NCBI GenBank assembly: GCA_028274465.1
Contig: CM051456.1
Span: 67,814,753-67,878,752 of the forward strand
Direction of reading: 5' to 3'
Length of the DNA stretch: 64,000 nt
DNA from: Plantago ovata
Lineage: Eukaryota > Streptophyta > Magnoliopsida > Lamiales > Plantaginaceae
Shown here: positions 34,005-45,123 of the stretch, in pieces
How positions within the stretch are numbered: the stretch's first letter is position 1
Layout: the number at the start of each line of letters is the position of its first letter
Translations under genes and position numbers: made by a program
Notes under the pieces: model-generated
Database searches by the model: none
The model's input: only the letters and a program-made list of their open reading frames with translations
What the model was told of the DNA's origin: nothing

Positions 34005-34104
34005 NNNNNNNNNNNNNNNNNNNNNNNNNNNNNNNNNNNNNNNNNNNNNNNNNNNNNNNNNNNNNNNNNNNNNNNNNNNNNNNNNNNNNNNNNNNNNNNN
34101 NNNN
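34005..34104. other. assembly gap (100 N)
   Basis: Exactly 100 unknown bases, the conventional size for a gap of unknown length. It falls inside an intron of the ULP1-like gene next to the repeated motif, which probably caused the break. Confidence 0.98.
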
Positions 34105-35191
34105 GTTTGTGTTATATCATGGGATATAACTTTGTTTTTATGGAAGTTTTTTATTATCAGAGAATTTGTAGTTACTGCATGTATAGGATATGATGATGTG
34201 TATAGTTGATATTATGGGGTATATAGTTGATATCATGGGGTATATAGTTGATATCATGGGGTATATTGTTGAATTTTTTATTATGTCAGAAATTGAAGTT
34301 ACTGCATGTGTATAGAATTTCATGGGGTATGTAGTTGATATTATGGGGTATATGGTTGATATTATGGGGTATATAGGTGATATCATGGGGTATATTGTTG
34401 AAGTTTTTATTATGTCAGAATTTGAAGTTACTGCATGTGTATAGGATTTCATGGGGTATATTGTTGATATCATGGGGTATATAGTTGATATCATTTTTTT
34501 TTCTTCTTTACATAGTTAGTGTTTTCTCACTGGTTTGCTTAGTTGGCTTTTTTTATAGACTGCTGAAGAGTCTTGGAAAATATTCATGAATGATATTGAG
34601 AATGTTTCGTATGCTCATCTTAAAAGGATGCAGAAGTGTGGTTCTGGTGGTCAGGAATTGGATGATGTACTAGAACCATCGCAGAGTTGGTTTACTCAAA
34701 GGTTTTATGATGATCCTATGCTTCATTCATTTGTTGACAATGTTTGTGTTGAATTGAAGTCGAGGATTGGGGAGTCGATTAGAGTATCTCAGCATGATTC
34801 ACCTAGTGATTCATTTGTTCCTGCCAATTTGAATGAGAGTCCGACTCAGATTGATAATAATGAAGGAACCAGTGGTATGGAGAAGGAATTTGAATTATTA
34901 GATGATGTGTTGTATCCTGAGAAGCTGAAGAACATTGATGTTTCTTCTATAGTTAGAAATGTTGAGCTAGAGGTTAAGATGCAGGGTGGGATGCATGATG
35001 ATAGTGATCAGAATACGGAAGAAATTGTTGAGGGTGATGGGACTTTGGTGACTGGGGGTGATGAGCAGATTGTTTTTGAGAAGAAGGAAGGTGATAAGGA
35101 ACATGTTGTTCTTGATATAGAGGAGCATGGTGGTGATCCAGATAATATAGTTGATAAAAATCTTGATATGAATGAGCTTGGTGGTGATGCA

Positions 35192-35458
35192 GTTAAGAAG
35201 GGTGAGAAAGAAGTTGATTTGGAGGAGCTTGGTGGTAATTCAGTGAACAAGGGGGAGAAGAAAGTTGATGTGGAGGAGGAAGTTGTTGGTGATGCAGTGA
35301 ACAAGGGGGAGAAGGAAGTTGATGTGGAGGAGGAAGTTGTTGCTGATACAGTGAAAAATGTGGAGAAGGAAGTTGTTGTGGAGGAGGAAGTTGTTGCTGA
35401 TGCAGTGAAAAATGTGGAGAATGAAGTTGATATGGAGGAGCATGGAGGTTCTAAGGTT
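35192..35458 (+). repeat. coding tandem repeat, five units of 17-18 residues
   Basis: Units such as VNKGEKEVDVEEEVVADT repeat five times in the acidic exon of the ULP1-like gene, with a DNA period of 51-54 bases. The two middle units are the most alike, suggesting recent slippage or unequal exchange. Confidence 0.85.
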
Positions 35459-37684
35459 GATATGGCTGTTGTTGATGTAGAGAATCCTATGATTGGATCT
35501 TCAGGTAAGGAAGTTGATGAGGATCATGGTTCTGATGATAGTCAGAAGCTCATGGACGATGAAGTTTTGCTTCTACGTACTGGTAAGAAGGATATTCAAG
35601 GGATTGAGGTGGATTTAGAGGTTCGGACATTGTTCATTGATAGGTTCCCCAACTATTCTTTTCATGAACTTGGATGTTTTGATGATTGTGGTGAGTTTGA
35701 TGATTCTCTTGTGGTGGGTTCTGCTGTTATGAGGGTGATTAAGAAGTATATAAAGGGCGTAAATGATATGAGATCTTACAGAAAAGAAGTGGCTGACTAT
35801 TTGTTCTTCATAACTGAGGATAGCAGGTATTTTTTTATTTTTTATTTTCTGTTTTTGTGTTCTACATTATATCATGGGATATTTAGGTGATATCATGGGA
35901 TATAACTTTGTTATCATGGGTGTTTTTTTTATTACAGTTCATGTAACTTTTGTGTTTCCTTATATCATTTTTTTTTTTTAATGTAGGATCAAGGGAAAGT
36001 TTGTTGATATGGGATTAAGCTATTTCATGTATGGAGATAGCATTAGGACGTTGTGTCCCAAGAAGAGGATTTGCACAAGTGTTATTGATTACTGGATCCG
36101 AAATTTGAATTTTACCGAGCTTATCCTCCGTCCTAAGCTAGGGATGCACCGAATGTGGTTATCAATCCATATTTCTGTATGTGTCTGACTGCTTTTTTTT
36201 TTTTTCTTGCGCTTTGATGTTTGTCAATCAATTATTAATCGTAGTTAATCTGTTTTTGTAGCATCCATGGAGGAAGTTGGCTCATGCGTTTGATGAAGAT
36301 GAAAATGAAAGACTTCAAAAGGAGCTTAGTGATAACAGTGTTAAGTTTAAGGACAAATATTTGTTCCAGATGTTGGAAATGATGTTCTACTCCTTCAGAA
36401 GTGTTCTTGGGCCAGGAGATGTTGATATTAGAAGTGTAAAACTGGTAAGTTGCTATGTTTTTTTTTATTAAGTTATGTTTTTTAATTTTTGAGGTCATGG
36501 TATATATTGTCTGATATCATGGGGTATATTAGTTAAATCATGGGGTATATTGTCCATATCATGGGGTATATTAGTGAAATTATGGAGTATATTGTCTGAT
36601 ATGATGTGGTACATTAGTTAAATCATGGGGGTATATTGTGTGATATCATGGGGTATTTTAGTGAAAACATGTGGTATATTGTTTGATATCATGTGGTATA
36701 TTAGTTTTTTTGTGTTTCAGATCTTACTGTTGAGATCATGGGATATGTATCCAATATCATGGGATATATTGTTGATATCATGGTATATTTGCTTTTTCTG
36801 TAGTTCTTTTTCCCGTTGATAGATGGGAATCATTACACTTGCTATGTGGTGAATATGGAATTGAAGAGAGTGCAGTATCTTGTTAATAGGAATACTGATC
36901 CATTGGCCGTTGAAAGTTTTTACATTGTGTTGGTAAGTTATTTTGTATCATGGCAAATTGATTATATCATAGCATAGTTTATGTTACAGTTCAATTTTTT
37001 AATTTTTTTTGTTGCCTTTTTTTCTCTTTTTGTAGAAGGAAGTTTTCACAGAGTGCCTTGTTGAAAATTCTTTGCGTCCTGATGGAGATATTAGGGATTT
37101 TACATTGGAGAAGATTGCTTTTCATTGGATTAAGACTGAAAAGGATACCGAGGACTGTGGTGTTTATCTGATGAAGCACATGGAGTTGTTTTATGGAAGG
37201 CTTTTTGATTTCCCGCGCTTTTACAAGGTACTGTTCTTGTTTTCATATATTTTTTTTCAATGGACTGTTCTTGTTTTCTGGATATATATGTTGCGTATAT
37301 GTTATGTAGTTTTACTAACTGTATTTTTTAATTTAGGTTTCGTCGAGAGAGGTGCTTAGGGCTGAAATTCTTGCAACGCTGGCTTTAAACTCGGCGCTTC
37401 CATCACTGAAGGAGAAAGTTGCTGCTTTTGTTAATATCAAAGCAAGAATCAGTGACAACGCAAATCACAATCCAAGGTCTCTACATACTCTTCTCAGGAT
37501 TCAGTATAAGAAAGTTACTGATAAACATGAGAAGGAGGAAATGGAGAAGAGAAAGGAACTTGAAGAGCAAAGGAAAGCTGAAGTTGAACGTGAACAAAAA
37601 GAGATTGCTGATGCTATTGCAGCTTCCTTGGTTGATGGTGATCCTAAAGTTGATACAATCCTACAAGATCCTAAAATAGTATGA

Positions 37685-38579
37685 TAGGTTTCTTTTTCTA
37701 GTTAAAGTCATGGTATATTTTGTTAGTTAAATCATTGGATACTTTATATCTTTTATGGGATACTAGATCATGTAGTTTTTTCTGCTTTTGGATCATGGTA
37801 TATTCGGTGATATGATCAAGTTATATTTTTGTCCTATTTTTCATGTTTTTTGATTTCATGGAATTTTTAAGTTAAATGATGGGATATTAAAGTGAAATCA
37901 TTGGATGTCATAGTATAATCATGGGATGTTATAGTAAAATCATGGGACTTGAAAGTGAAATCATGGGATGTCATAGTAAAATCATGGGATGTCATAGAAA
38001 AATCATGGGATGTTATAGTAAAATCACGGGACTTGAAAGTGAAATCATGGGATGTTTAAAATGAAATCATTGGAAGTTAATGTTAAATCTTTGTATACAT
38101 AGATGAAGAAAAACATCCTTGTTAAGTAAGATAGGTGATTTCATATCATTGGTGTTATAGTAAAATCATCGGATGTTTCAGTAAAATCATGGGATGTGAA
38201 AGCGAAATCATGGGATGTATGAAGTGAAATCATGGGATGTTAAATTGAAAATCATGTGATGTTAAAGTGAAATCATGGCATATGTAGTTGATATTGTGGT
38301 AAACATTTTAGTAATTTCTTTCCTGCCTGTTGTTTTGAGTTGTTGTTATGATAAAGGAATATCATGGGATGTTTAAGTGAAATCTTGGGGTATTTGTCTA
38401 ATTTCATGGGGTATAAGAATGAGGCATGTATGAGTATGACTTGCAACAAAACAATGTTAATATATATATATATATAAGATATATGTCTGAGAAAACATAA
38501 CATAGGATTAATGTATATAATTTGTAAAATGAAATAAGATGAGTCGTTATAGGAAGAATTACAAAGTTCTTGCTATAAA
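37685..38579. other. intergenic region between the convergent MULE genes
   Basis: Almost entirely copies and variants of AAATCATGGGATGT at 20-25 base spacing, plus a short TA run (about 38460-38476). It must hold the 3' untranslated regions of both genes. No frame is convincing. Confidence 0.6.
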
Positions 38580-41500
38580 TCATATCAAGTGTTTGTCCGG
38601 CGGTACTTCAAAGTGTGTCTTTTCTTCCATTGCTCTTTTCTTGTTCTGTTGTCTTCCTAGAAATGTCTTTGGCCTCTGTTTTTTCCTCCCTTTTGTAGCA
38701 CATTGTGCGGGGTTTAGAACAATTGGTGGGGCACTAGTGTTCGGGGCAGCAGTTTCTGTTGGTATGTCGGACTCTTCTTCTTGTGGCATGTCCTTGAATT
38801 GTGTTGAATCTATAAGATTGTTTATTCCCATCAAGGCTTGATTGTATGCATCTTCTACTATCTTTCTGGCTTCATTTTTTCCTTCTGATTTGATAATGAG
38901 TTGATTGAAGCTCCTGTTCATTGACTGTCTCCATGCAATGCATTCCTGTTTTCATATAATGTGATGTTATATTGAAATCATGGCATGTGAAAGAGATATC
39001 ATGGGATGTTAAAGTGAAATCATGGGATATATAGATGATATGATAGAAAAGAAATGAAGAATTTATTATACCTGTGCATTCTTGTTTGTGCTGTTGGTAT
39101 GTACAACACGGTCCCATACCCTCGCTTTAGATGTTCTTGTCCAGCGCTGTATTATGTACTTATCGGGTATGCGTTTTATGTTTTTTTGTCCATAACACGG
39201 AGGCAATGTTGGCATAGCCAGCCAACCTCTTCAAAGTGTCTACATTTACAGCTCACTTCGATGTCACCAGATGGATGCCTAATGAATAGAACACCATTAA
39301 TGTCTTCTGGATTATCATCAGGGTAGACATCATACAAAATCTTGTCGCCAATTGTTACAGATTCAACAGCTGTAGTCTCTAGTCCTTTCCTAAATTGTCT
39401 CTGTAAGTACTTGAAGATTTTGAGTGTGTATACCTGCAGATAAAAACATGTGAGAGATATCATGGGATATATAGTTGATATTATGGGATATATAGTTTGA
39501 GATATACCTCAGCAGCATGCTTGACAAGAGCATTGTTAGAGTTCAGTCTTGGCCTATTATGAGTGTTCTTGTGCTCTTTATGCTTCTCATTTGATCTCCA
39601 GCGGTTGATCACTACATCGAAGAGTCTGAAGAATTGTGTGAGAGATGTATTTTTGTTGGCTCTGAATGAAATTGCATTGTTTGTACTCTCACTCCTTTGA
39701 GTAAATAGGATTCCAGCTGAAAAGAAGGGCTTGCTTAGGGCAGGTGACCACTTCTCTTTTAGAGAATACAGTTGATCGAACCAAGATTCATTTTCGAGCT
39801 CAAACTCACAAATCATTCCAAAGAAGTATTCTTCAAATTCTTCTTCATTTGACAACCCATAGATGCATATATTGAAAACTTCATTGAAGTTGACATCATG
39901 CCTAAGCTTCGAGCAGTTTTTTAATGCATTTTGGTACAAGTGCCAAAGACACAGCCTGTGTCTGGTCTCATCTCCAAAAACCTACACAAGATTAAATAAT
40001 GGACAGATTATTCATGTGCTTATATATTAAAATCATGGGGTATATTGGTTAAATCATGGGGTATATTGATGAAATCATGGGATATAACAGTTGAAATTAT
40101 GGAAGATTATTCATGTTCATAGAGTTCATATAATGTAGTATATAGTTCATTAATGTAGTATACAGTTCATATAATATAGCATACATTTCATTTTTTTTTT
40201 TTTTTTGTGTGTGTGTTAATATCTTAAAGTAGATATCATGGGAGATTTAAGCAATATCATGGGACATATAAGTCATAACATAGTACCTGAACAATGGCTT
40301 TTGCAATTGCTGAATCTTGATCAGTGAAGATTGTAATTGGCTTCTTATTATCCATGGCTTTCATGAACTCTTCCATCAACCAGATAAATGATGTAGCTTC
40401 CTCATTGGCAATGAATGCACAAGCAAACATTACATTGTTCCAGTGGTTATTTACACCAACAAACGGTGCACAAATTAGTCCATATTTGTTGGTCCTGAAT
40501 GTGGTGTCAAATATCATGACGTCACCATAAAGCTCATAGTCGTTCTTCATCATCGAGTCCCTCCAGAAAAGGCTGCACATTCTACCCTCGTCATCCAACT
40601 TGTGTGAGTAGAAGAACTGCGCATCCTCATCTTTTCTTTGCTTAAGCATGTCTAACACACACTGTGCATCTGCACCATCCATGATTTTTGTTCTCTTGCG
40701 ACAAATGTAGTTGATATGGTCCCTCTGGATTATTCCAACATTCTCTTCCCCGCCCGCAGCTGCTGACAAATATTTGAACGCGTCGGTTGGCTTCACCATT
40801 GCTTTCTCGAAAAAATCAATAATTTCTGCCCTCTCATCATCAATCGTTCTTTCTGACCTGTTGAAGTAACTCCATTCTGGTCTATTCAGTTCATGGTTGT
40901 GCCCAATTTTGTGTTCTTTGACTACATATTTCTCGGTTTTGAAAATATTTTGGATCCTGAAGATAAAAACATGTGTGAGATATCATGGCATTTATTGTTG
41001 ACATCATGGGATATATCGTTGATATCATGGGATATATAGTTGAGAACATGTGAGTTTTTTTTACCTCATCATTGCTTTGCAATCACACCTTCCACTACAG
41101 TTTTGCCTTCTTTTCTTAATCTTCTTAGGCTCATCACCTTCTTCGTCTTGTGCAGCAACAGTGGGTGATGGAGTGATGGGTAATGGGCTTGGGTTTGCCT
41201 TACTTTTACCTTCACGGTTGCATAAAAAGTACTTCTCCCATATTTCACCATTATTACCAATACGTGAGGTTGCTTTCTTCACAGAAAATCCAACATTTGC
41301 AGCATGCCTTTTGTACAGGAAGTATAGTTGATCAAAAGTTCCACTGATTCCCTTTAAGCATCCCGTAATGTCAAAATCAGGGGGAAGATCATTTACGTCT
41401 GCATATGAAATATGTTTTCACAAGATAGGTGATTTCATGGTAAATATGTTTGATATCATGGGATATATTGTTGATTTTATGGGACGTATGGTTATTTTCA

Positions 41501-42344
41501 TGGGATATAACTTTTAGTTTTACTGCATGTGTGCATGTACTAGATATCATGGGATATATGCTTAATATCATGGGATATATGCTTAATATCAGGGGATATA
41601 TTGTTGATTTTCATGGGATGTATGCTTGTTTTCATGGCATTTAATTGTTAGTTTTACTGCATGTGTGCATGTACTAGATATCATGGTATATATGCTTAAT
41701 ATCATGGGATATATGATATAGTGTACTACTGTATATGTATGCACTAGAGAATATGGCATGGTTGAAATCATGGGGCATATAATTGATTTCATGGGATATA
41801 TGCTTAATATCATGGGATATATCTGTCAGTTTACTGTATGTGTGCATGTACTATAGAATATGGGAGACATGGTTGAAATCATGGTACGTATAATTGATTT
41901 CATGGGACATATGCTTAATATCATGGGATATACCTGTGAGTTTACTTCATGTGTGCATGTACTAGTGAATATGGGAGACATGGTTAACATCATGGGACAT
42001 ATAATTGATTTCATGGGATATATGCTTAATATCATGGGATATATGATATAGTGTAATACTGTTTGTGTATGCACTAGAGAATATGGCATTGTTGAAATCA
42101 TGGGGCATATAATTGATTTCATGGGATATATTCTTAATATCATGGGACCTATTGTTGATTTCATGGGATATAACTTTTGGTTTTACAGTATGTGTGCATG
42201 TACTAGATATCATGGGATATATACTTAATATCATGGGATATATGATTGAGTTTATGGGATATAACCTCTGTTATTTTGTGTTTCTGCTTCTTCAGTCACT
42301 GGAAGTTGTTGATTACTAGCAGCAGGGTTTTGAGAAGTTGACAT
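38580..42344 (-). CDS. FAR1/FHY3-like MULE transposase, spliced, one frameshift
   Basis: Exons: 42344 to about 42267 (MSTSQNPAASNQQ), about 41398-41066 with the FAR1 DNA-binding zinc domain (FDQLYFLYKRHAANVGFSV; CNREG; NCSGRCDCKAMM), about 40958-40288 with the first catalytic Asp (DVMIFDTTFRTNKYGL) and second (FTDQDSAIAKAI), about 39982-39509 (RHRLCLWHLYQNA; FTQRSESTNN with a candidate Glu), about 39436-39070 with a SWIM zinc finger (CKCRHFEEVGWLCQH), and about 38948-38580 (tail with KGRKKQRPKTFLGR). The SWIM exon is shifted near 39180, where an A-run seems one base short: the other frame continues with IPDKYIIQRW, as the family does. Otherwise the gene looks complete and would recognise MULE ends. 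Confidence 0.82.
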
Positions 42345-42349
42345 CTAAC

Positions 42350-42830
42350 AATCACAACAATAAACACATTTTACGTAGCAACAACACAAAACATATCTTG
42401 CAGATGCAGATATACGTAGCAGCAACACAAAACAAAGCTTGCAGATGATGATTTAAGTAGCAACAACACGAAACAAAGGTTGCAGATGATGATTATGTAG
42501 GAACATCACGAAACAGAGCTTGTAAATGATGATTTACGTAGCAACATCACGAAACAGAGCTTGTAGATCATGATTTATGTAACAAAATCACAAATCGGAG
42601 CTTCCAAATCATGATTCACGTAACAAAATCACAAATCGAAGCTTCCACATCATGATTCACGTAATAAAATCACAAATAGGAGCTTCGAGATCATGATTCA
42701 CGTAACAAAATCACAAATCGGAGCTTCCAGATTATGATTTACGTTACAAAATCAAAAATCAGAGCTTCTAGTTCATGAATCATGTAACAAAAACACAAAT
42801 CCAAGCTCCTAGATCACGAACTGAAGCTTA
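42350..42830. repeat. 41-bp tandem repeat, about 11 units
   Basis: Units follow the form AGATCATGATTYACGTAACA then AAATCACAAATCGGAGCTT with a steady 41-base period from about 42360 to 42830. Units at the left have AGCAACAACAC and those at the right AACAAAATCAC, so the array has two homogenised halves. It lies just upstream of the FAR1-like start codon, next to the right MULE end. Confidence 0.88.
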
Positions 42831-43149
42831 TAGACCATTAATTGCAGAGATGAATGAATTTTTGTACGTACGTTTGATTTAGATGCAGAAACGACGACGT
42901 AGCTGGAGGTGGCGACGGCGACGGCAACGTAGGTGGTCGTGGCGGTGGTTTCGACGTCGAGATGGAGGCGGCGCGACGTAGAGATGGAGGCGGTGGTTTC
43001 TTTCTCTCTCTTCGAAGTTGCGTTCGTTTCTGTGTTTGAGCTGGAGAGCGAGTTTTTGTTATAACCCGCTTTATGACCCGTTTCTGAGTCGGGTTGCTGG
43101 GTTGGGGGTTTTTTAAAAAGCTACTAATTAGTTGGGGTTGATTTATAAT
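42831..43149 (-). promoter_or_regulatory. GC-rich leader between the 41-bp array and the right MULE end
   Basis: Sequence at 42890-43010 is rich in GGCGACGGCGACGG and GATGGAGGCGG repeats, followed by a pyrimidine/purine tract. It probably holds the promoter and untranslated leader of the minus-strand transposase. Confidence 0.4.
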
Positions 43150-43206
43150 TAGTATAAGTTGGTCTATACTAGAGACGGTCTACTAGGAGACGGACTCTTC
43201 TCAAAA
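43150..43206 (-). repeat. right terminal inverted repeat and target duplication of the MULE
   Basis: On the minus strand the end reads GAGTCCGTCTCC then AGACCGTCTCTAGTATAGAC. The element ends at 43197 and TTCTCAAAA (43198-43206) matches the left duplication in 8 of 9 bases. Confidence 0.65.
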
Positions 43207-43232
43207 TACAATTAATATATTAATACATAATT

Positions 43233-43235
<3 letters not shown>

Positions 43236-43289
<54 letters not shown>
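43236..43289. repeat. AT dinucleotide microsatellite
   Basis: About 27 uninterrupted AT units just outside the MULE. Confidence 0.95.
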
Positions 43290-43293
<4 letters not shown>

Positions 43294-43376
43294 CAAAGTA
43301 GTATAATAATATATGAATAGCAGTGCGTGTGTGCGAGTGTAGGAGAGAAACACTTTGCCGTCTTTTTCGCTAAGGG

Positions 43377-43779
43377 TTGCGCGTGACTCCCACCGTGTTT
43401 GAGTCGATGTCATTCCTTGTTTCTTCCGACTTCTCTTCACAATTTCACCTTCCTTTCGATCTTCTGAATTCGGATCGATACAGACTTCTTCTTGCAAGTT
43501 ACAATCAGTTATCTCGCTGTATCCAATTATCAAAATTCCTAATTAGAAAAGAGATCCCAAATTTGGGTAGATCAAGTCTCTCCGATGTCCTTCGGCAACC
43601 CGACTTCGAGGGGCACCGCCAGAATCCAGCGACTGTGCTAAATCAATCGGAATCCAACTGCAACATCACCGGTTTTGGCGGACCTCCAGAATATCTCTCC
43701 TGTTCAAAACCAGTCTCATAGCTATCGTCGTGCTCACTGTCTCCCTTTTGTTGTTGGTGCTGAACGACGCCATAGCAAG
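43377..43779 (+). pseudogene. possible first exon of a host gene with a membrane segment
   Basis: Base composition becomes gene-like here. One frame (ATG at about 43407) runs to 43721 without known domain. Another frame starts near 43585 with MSFGNPTSRGTARIQRLC and stops; a third then reads ISLLFKTSLIAIVVLTVSLL and LLVLNDAIAR up to a donor at 43779 (CAAG/GTACTA). The hydrophobic run looks like a type II membrane anchor. Joining these would need a frameshift, so this is either a decayed exon or untranslated leader. Family not recognised. The Tat element sits in the sequence that would be its first intron. Confidence 0.3.
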
Positions 43780-44208
43780 GTACTACTACCAACTTTCTTG
43801 CAATTTTTTATTTTACTATCTGCACTCTTGTTTCGGGATGCAAACGAAGTGGTTATAGGATTGAAATAATAAATGCTTTAGCTAGATTTACACGTTTTAA
43901 AAACCATCCTTGAACTTGGAAACATGCCAATATCTGTTTCTCCCAAATCTACTTTTTTGTTTTGGTCTCTCCACCTATTTTGTTGTGAGAAAATGGATTA
44001 AATTGAAGGCAGAATGGACATAACATGCTTTTTGGTACTGATGCTATACCCAATCTTCTATAAAACCAATTGTTTCATCATGGAAATTGAATATCCAGTT
44101 CTAAGTGTTTCATTAAAGTGTTGTGTAGCTCTATCAACCTGGCAAGTAAAATATGTAGCATGTTTACTTGTTGGTGAGCTTGTATGGGGACCCTGTTGAT
44201 TTATTATC
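43780..44208. other. flank of the Tat element, possible intron
   Basis: T-rich sequence without convincing frames, consistent with an intron after the donor at 43780. Confidence 0.3.
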
Positions 44209-44213
44209 TACTT
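44209..44213. repeat. left target-site duplication TACTT of the Tat element
   Basis: TACTT precedes the 5' LTR and recurs at 58292-58296 directly after the 3' LTR. Confidence 0.95.
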
Positions 44214-45064
44214 TGTTGATAAGAAGCATATGTCTAGTTCGTAGCGTGCGTTCCTCCACGAACTATGAAGCTTTATAAATACAAGCGTTGATGAAAGGCC
44301 GCGGTCCCAAAAGATCCGAACCTTGAATTATGTGGACCTCTAGGGCATTTTTACAAATGTGCCTAGTTCATTAAAATAACTCCTTCTAGAGAGGTGGAGA
44401 TTTTAAGGTCCGGAACGGGAGTCAGAAGGACAAGGAGCATTACTCAAGTACTTAACAGGTTAGAATGTACGAAGCTCATTTAATACGAAGCTTAAATACT
44501 TCTTTGTATTGCTTTACAATTGTATCAGGACAAGATTCGCATCACAACCACATGGAGAGAAAGAACAAGAGAAGTGTGGAAGTTTTTAGGTAGCACATGA
44601 AGATACAGCTAAATGGGCCTGGGCCAAGCCCATGAAAGTCAACGATGGGCCTACTCAATATATGTGGACGAATGAGAAGGTGACAGATGGAAACAGGAGA
44701 TTGGTGTGACCTAGGGTTAGCCAACAACTATATAAAGGCTTCATTTCCAAAGAAAAGGTAACTGGTCTTAATTAAGTACATTTATTACTCTAAGACAAGG
44801 AGAACTTTCAAGCTCCTTCAAGTAAAGTCTCACACCGGCTTGACTTAGGCAAGTCGGAGATAAACACACATACACACGCGCCTTTTTAATCTCAGGTGCT
44901 CAATTGGACATAGAGAGAATCAGAAGACTTGGGTGCTGGCATTAGACAAATATTCGTGTGTTGTGTTAAATCATGGTGACTTAGAGAGCTTTGTAGTTCT
45001 TTGTAGTTCGAGGAGTTTTGTAATATTAGAGCGTTTGAAGTCTTACTAGAATTTCACCTCTACA
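44214..45064 (+). repeat. 5' LTR of the Tat element (851 bp)
   Basis: Differs from the 3' LTR at about two dozen positions by eye, roughly 97 percent identity. A TATA box (ctatataaag) lies at 44728-44737. It ends in CTCTACA, four bases before the primer-binding site. Confidence 0.95.
44728..44737 (+). promoter_or_regulatory. TATA box of the Tat 5' LTR
   Basis: CTATATAAAG, about 340 bases before the LTR end. The same sequence is kept in the 3' LTR at 57955-57964. Confidence 0.65.
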
Positions 45065-45067
45065 TTT

Positions 45068-45083
45068 TGGCGCCGTCTGTGGG
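45068..45083 (+). promoter_or_regulatory. primer-binding site of the Tat element
   Basis: TGGCGCCGTCTGTGGG directly follows the LTR. TGGCGCCGT-type sites are usual in Tat/Athila elements. Confidence 0.85.
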
Positions 45084-45123
45084 AATCTTTACTAAAAAAT
45101 TTCCCTGACTCCACTGAGAAGAG

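Larger units (their letters stand above)
31778..37684 (+). pseudogene. ULP1-like (C48) cysteine peptidase gene carried by the MULE
   Basis: Exons I can place: 31778-31941, about 32388-32509, about 32950-33938 (contains frameshifts), 34559-35827, 35986-36179, 36262-36444, 36802-36932, 37037-37227 and 37338-37684, most with GT-AG edges. The third resembles the N-terminal region linked to plant ULP1-like transposon proteins (FTPWLVERFEYENYY; DWCRFVLDRLGSAV; GCLWVLIGFYLERF). The fourth is acidic with an 18-residue repeat. The peptidase core has the His (DGNHYTCYVVN) and the Cys (TEDCGVYLMKHMELF). In place of the catalytic Asp of the usual YLDNR-like phrase stands YLVNRN. ULP1 enzymes remove SUMO; activity is doubtful here. 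The C-terminus is a charged coiled coil. Confidence 0.7.
31990..42260 (+). repeat. interspersed ATCATGGG motif, about 70 copies, one orientation
   Basis: By manual count TCATGGG in the context ATCATGGGRTAT occurs about 70 times on the plus strand between 31990 and 42260, with about 25 further one-base variants (ATTATGGG, ATCATGGT). Copies lie in introns of both genes, in the intergenic gap (37690-38540) and upstream of the FAR1 gene (41400-42260), but not in exons. Spacing is often 18-25 bases. Local variants dominate: GATATCATGGGGTATAT in the ULP1 introns, AAATCATGGGATGT in the intergenic part, GATATCATGGGATATATGC near the FAR1 start. Confidence 0.85.
31001..43197. mobile_element. Mutator-like element (MULE) carrying FAR1-like transposase and ULP1-like gene
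   Basis: The left end contains AGACGGTCTTTAATATAGAC and the right end, reversed, AGACCGTCTCTAGTATAGAC, at nearly equal distance from the 9-bp duplications. Both ends also carry a related block further in: GGGTTATAAG at left (31119) and its complement near 43060. Two genes converge: ULP1-like on plus (31778-37684) and FAR1-like on minus (38580-42344). Short motif arrays fill introns and the intergenic space. About 12.2 kb, including a 100-base assembly gap. Confidence 0.8.

Noticed and set aside
34138-34494. Minus-strand frame of repeated ISTIYPM units that looks like a repetitive protein
   Set aside because: It only translates the ATCATGGG motif array on the opposite strand of an intron; there is no start context or domain.
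35008-35443. Antisense frames across the acidic exon of the ULP1-like gene
   Set aside because: Low-complexity shadows of the 18-residue coding repeat.
41589-42234. Overlapping minus-strand frames rich in YPM and SHDI repeats
   Set aside because: Same cause: they are translations of the repeated motif upstream of the FAR1-like gene.
42350-42830. Regular repeats considered as a CRISPR array
   Set aside because: Units are contiguous with no variable spacers, no cas genes are present, and the context is a plant transposon.
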